A DNA stretch of 5,516 bases from an uncultured Clostridia bacterium (GTDB taxonomy: Bacteria; Bacillota; Clostridia; Christensenellales; Pumilibacteraceae): assembly GCA_934277845.1 (NCBI GenBank), contig CAKQVV010000117.1, positions 1-5,516 of the forward strand, given 5' to 3'. Below, one piece after another: positions 4,830-5,516 of the stretch. The position numbers and the translations under genes are program-made. Under the pieces are notes generated by a model. The model was not told where the DNA came from and did no database searches. It saw only the letters and a list, made by a program, of their open reading frames with translations. Each line of letters opens with the position of its first letter. Positions within the stretch are counted from its first letter, which is position 1.

Positions 4830-5516
4830 TTATTCGTCTTTTTCGTCGGGTTCGGACGGGATATCCTCGGCAGCCGAATCGCCGGCGTTTTTCGACGCTT
4901 GTCCGGCGGACTTTTTGCCTTCGACGAACGTGAGAATAAACGCGAGCACGGCGCAAGCCGTAGCGACCGAAAGAAACAGCGCGAACACAATGCTCCAGCC
5001 GTTTGCGCCATCGGAAATCGCGCCTATACCGTATCCGCTGATCGCGCTGCCGACATAGCAGAAGCCGTCGACAATCCCCGCGATCATGCCGGCGTTGACG
5101 CGCTTGTCTGCGCTCATCGGATAAATCGCGGTGATTAAGCCGTTGATGCCGCACATAAGCAAATACACGACGACGAGCGGCAGGAAAGTGACGAGCCAGT
5201 TATTCACGTTTTTGCAAATCACGAGAAGTGCAAGGAACAAGCCTGCGAGCGCGAACACAATTCCGCATTCGAGAATATAATTCTTGACTTTTTTATCCAC
5301 GCGTATCATGGCAAACGAGCCGACGAACGCCACCAGCGGGAGCGCGGTGGTAAGAAGGACGCTCGTCCAGTTCGCCATGCCGTACCGTTCCGTAAGTATC
5401 GTGGGCATCCAGGTATTCACGCCGTCGCGGATAATCATGTGCGCCACCGCGAACAGCGACAAAAACGAGAACGTTATATAAAAACTTGCGGGAAGTTTGA
5501 CGCGTTCTTTCCTGAC
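4830..5516 (-). CDS. MFS transporter, sugar-phosphate permease type, C-terminal half (partial)
   Basis: The frame is open from the window edge; 228 residues are visible and the N-terminal half is missing. The TTG at 5462 is an internal leucine, since VRKERVKLPASFYITFSF continues upstream in frame. Six hydrophobic segments match TM7-TM12 of a 12-helix major facilitator: residues about 8-29, 50-71, 80-101, 107-133, 142-168 and 174-198. HMIIRDGVNTWMPT after TM7, the short RVDKK loop after TM8 and GFCYVGSAISGYGIG in TM11 recall the organophosphate:phosphate antiporter group (GlpT/UhpT-like). The substrate could be glycerol-3-phosphate, a hexose phosphate or a related compound; the fragment cannot decide. 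The final 28 residues are an acidic, hydrophilic tail (GDSAAEDIPSEPDEKDE). A strong intrinsic terminator follows. Confidence 0.88.
   Translation of the reverse strand, partial: VRKERVKLPASFYITFSFLSLFAVAHMIIRDGVNTWMPTILTERYGMANWTSVLLTTALPLVAFVGSFAMIRVDKKVKNYILECGIVFALAGLFLALLVICKNVNNWLVTFLPLVVVYLLMCGINGLITAIYPMSADKRVNAGMIAGIVDGFCYVGSAISGYGIGAISDGANGWSIVFALFLSVATACAVLAFILTFVEGKKSAGQASKNAGDSAAEDIPSEPDEKDE

Noticed and set aside
5460..5462. TTG as start of the transporter gene
   Set aside because: The frame continues upstream to the window edge with hydrophobic sequence typical of TM7 of a major facilitator, so this codon is internal.

Overview
The window looks like chromosomal DNA from an uncultured gut-type Clostridia member (Bacillota). 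This is an inference from Gram-positive-style ribosome binding sites and promoters, a lipoprotein with bacterial Ig-like modules, divergence of that gene from an AraC-type regulator, and intergenic repeats of the kind abundant in such genomes. Nothing in the sequence fixes a genus.

Layout. (1) 1-539, minus: N-terminal 179 residues of a secreted lipoprotein, cut by the window edge. (2) 540-830: AT-rich divergent control region with a promoter for each flanking gene and three 10-bp direct repeats, phased at 11 bp, just upstream of the regulator's -35 box. (3) 831-1730, plus: AraC/XylS-family regulator, 299 aa, starting at a TTG with a strong ribosome binding site. (4) 1731-2867: over 1.1 kb without a credible gene, packed with repeats. 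These are several copies of a module ending in CTCTGAATGACG (two of them forming a long inverted-repeat element), a 175-bp MITE-like element with CTTCCCCC-type terminal palindromes, and a block of five consecutive hairpins. (5) 2868-4702, minus: mnmE followed by smpB, 41 nt apart, read from a near-consensus promoter so close to the mnmE ATG that the mRNA should be leaderless. (6) 4830-5516, minus: C-terminal half of a sugar-phosphate-permease-like MFS transporter with its own intrinsic terminator.

How the genes relate. MnmE (tRNA wobble-uridine modification) and SmpB (ribosome rescue with tmRNA) both act on translation and probably form one transcription unit. The regulator and lipoprotein are divergent, so the regulator may control itself and its neighbour; the inducer is unknown. 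The transporter is separately transcribed and its operon lies outside the window.

I found no clear new protein system. The most notable signals are the layered repeat cluster at 1820-2800, the predicted leaderless mnmE transcript and the phased repeats before the regulator promoter. No tRNA, rRNA, tmRNA, CRISPR array or transposase gene was seen.
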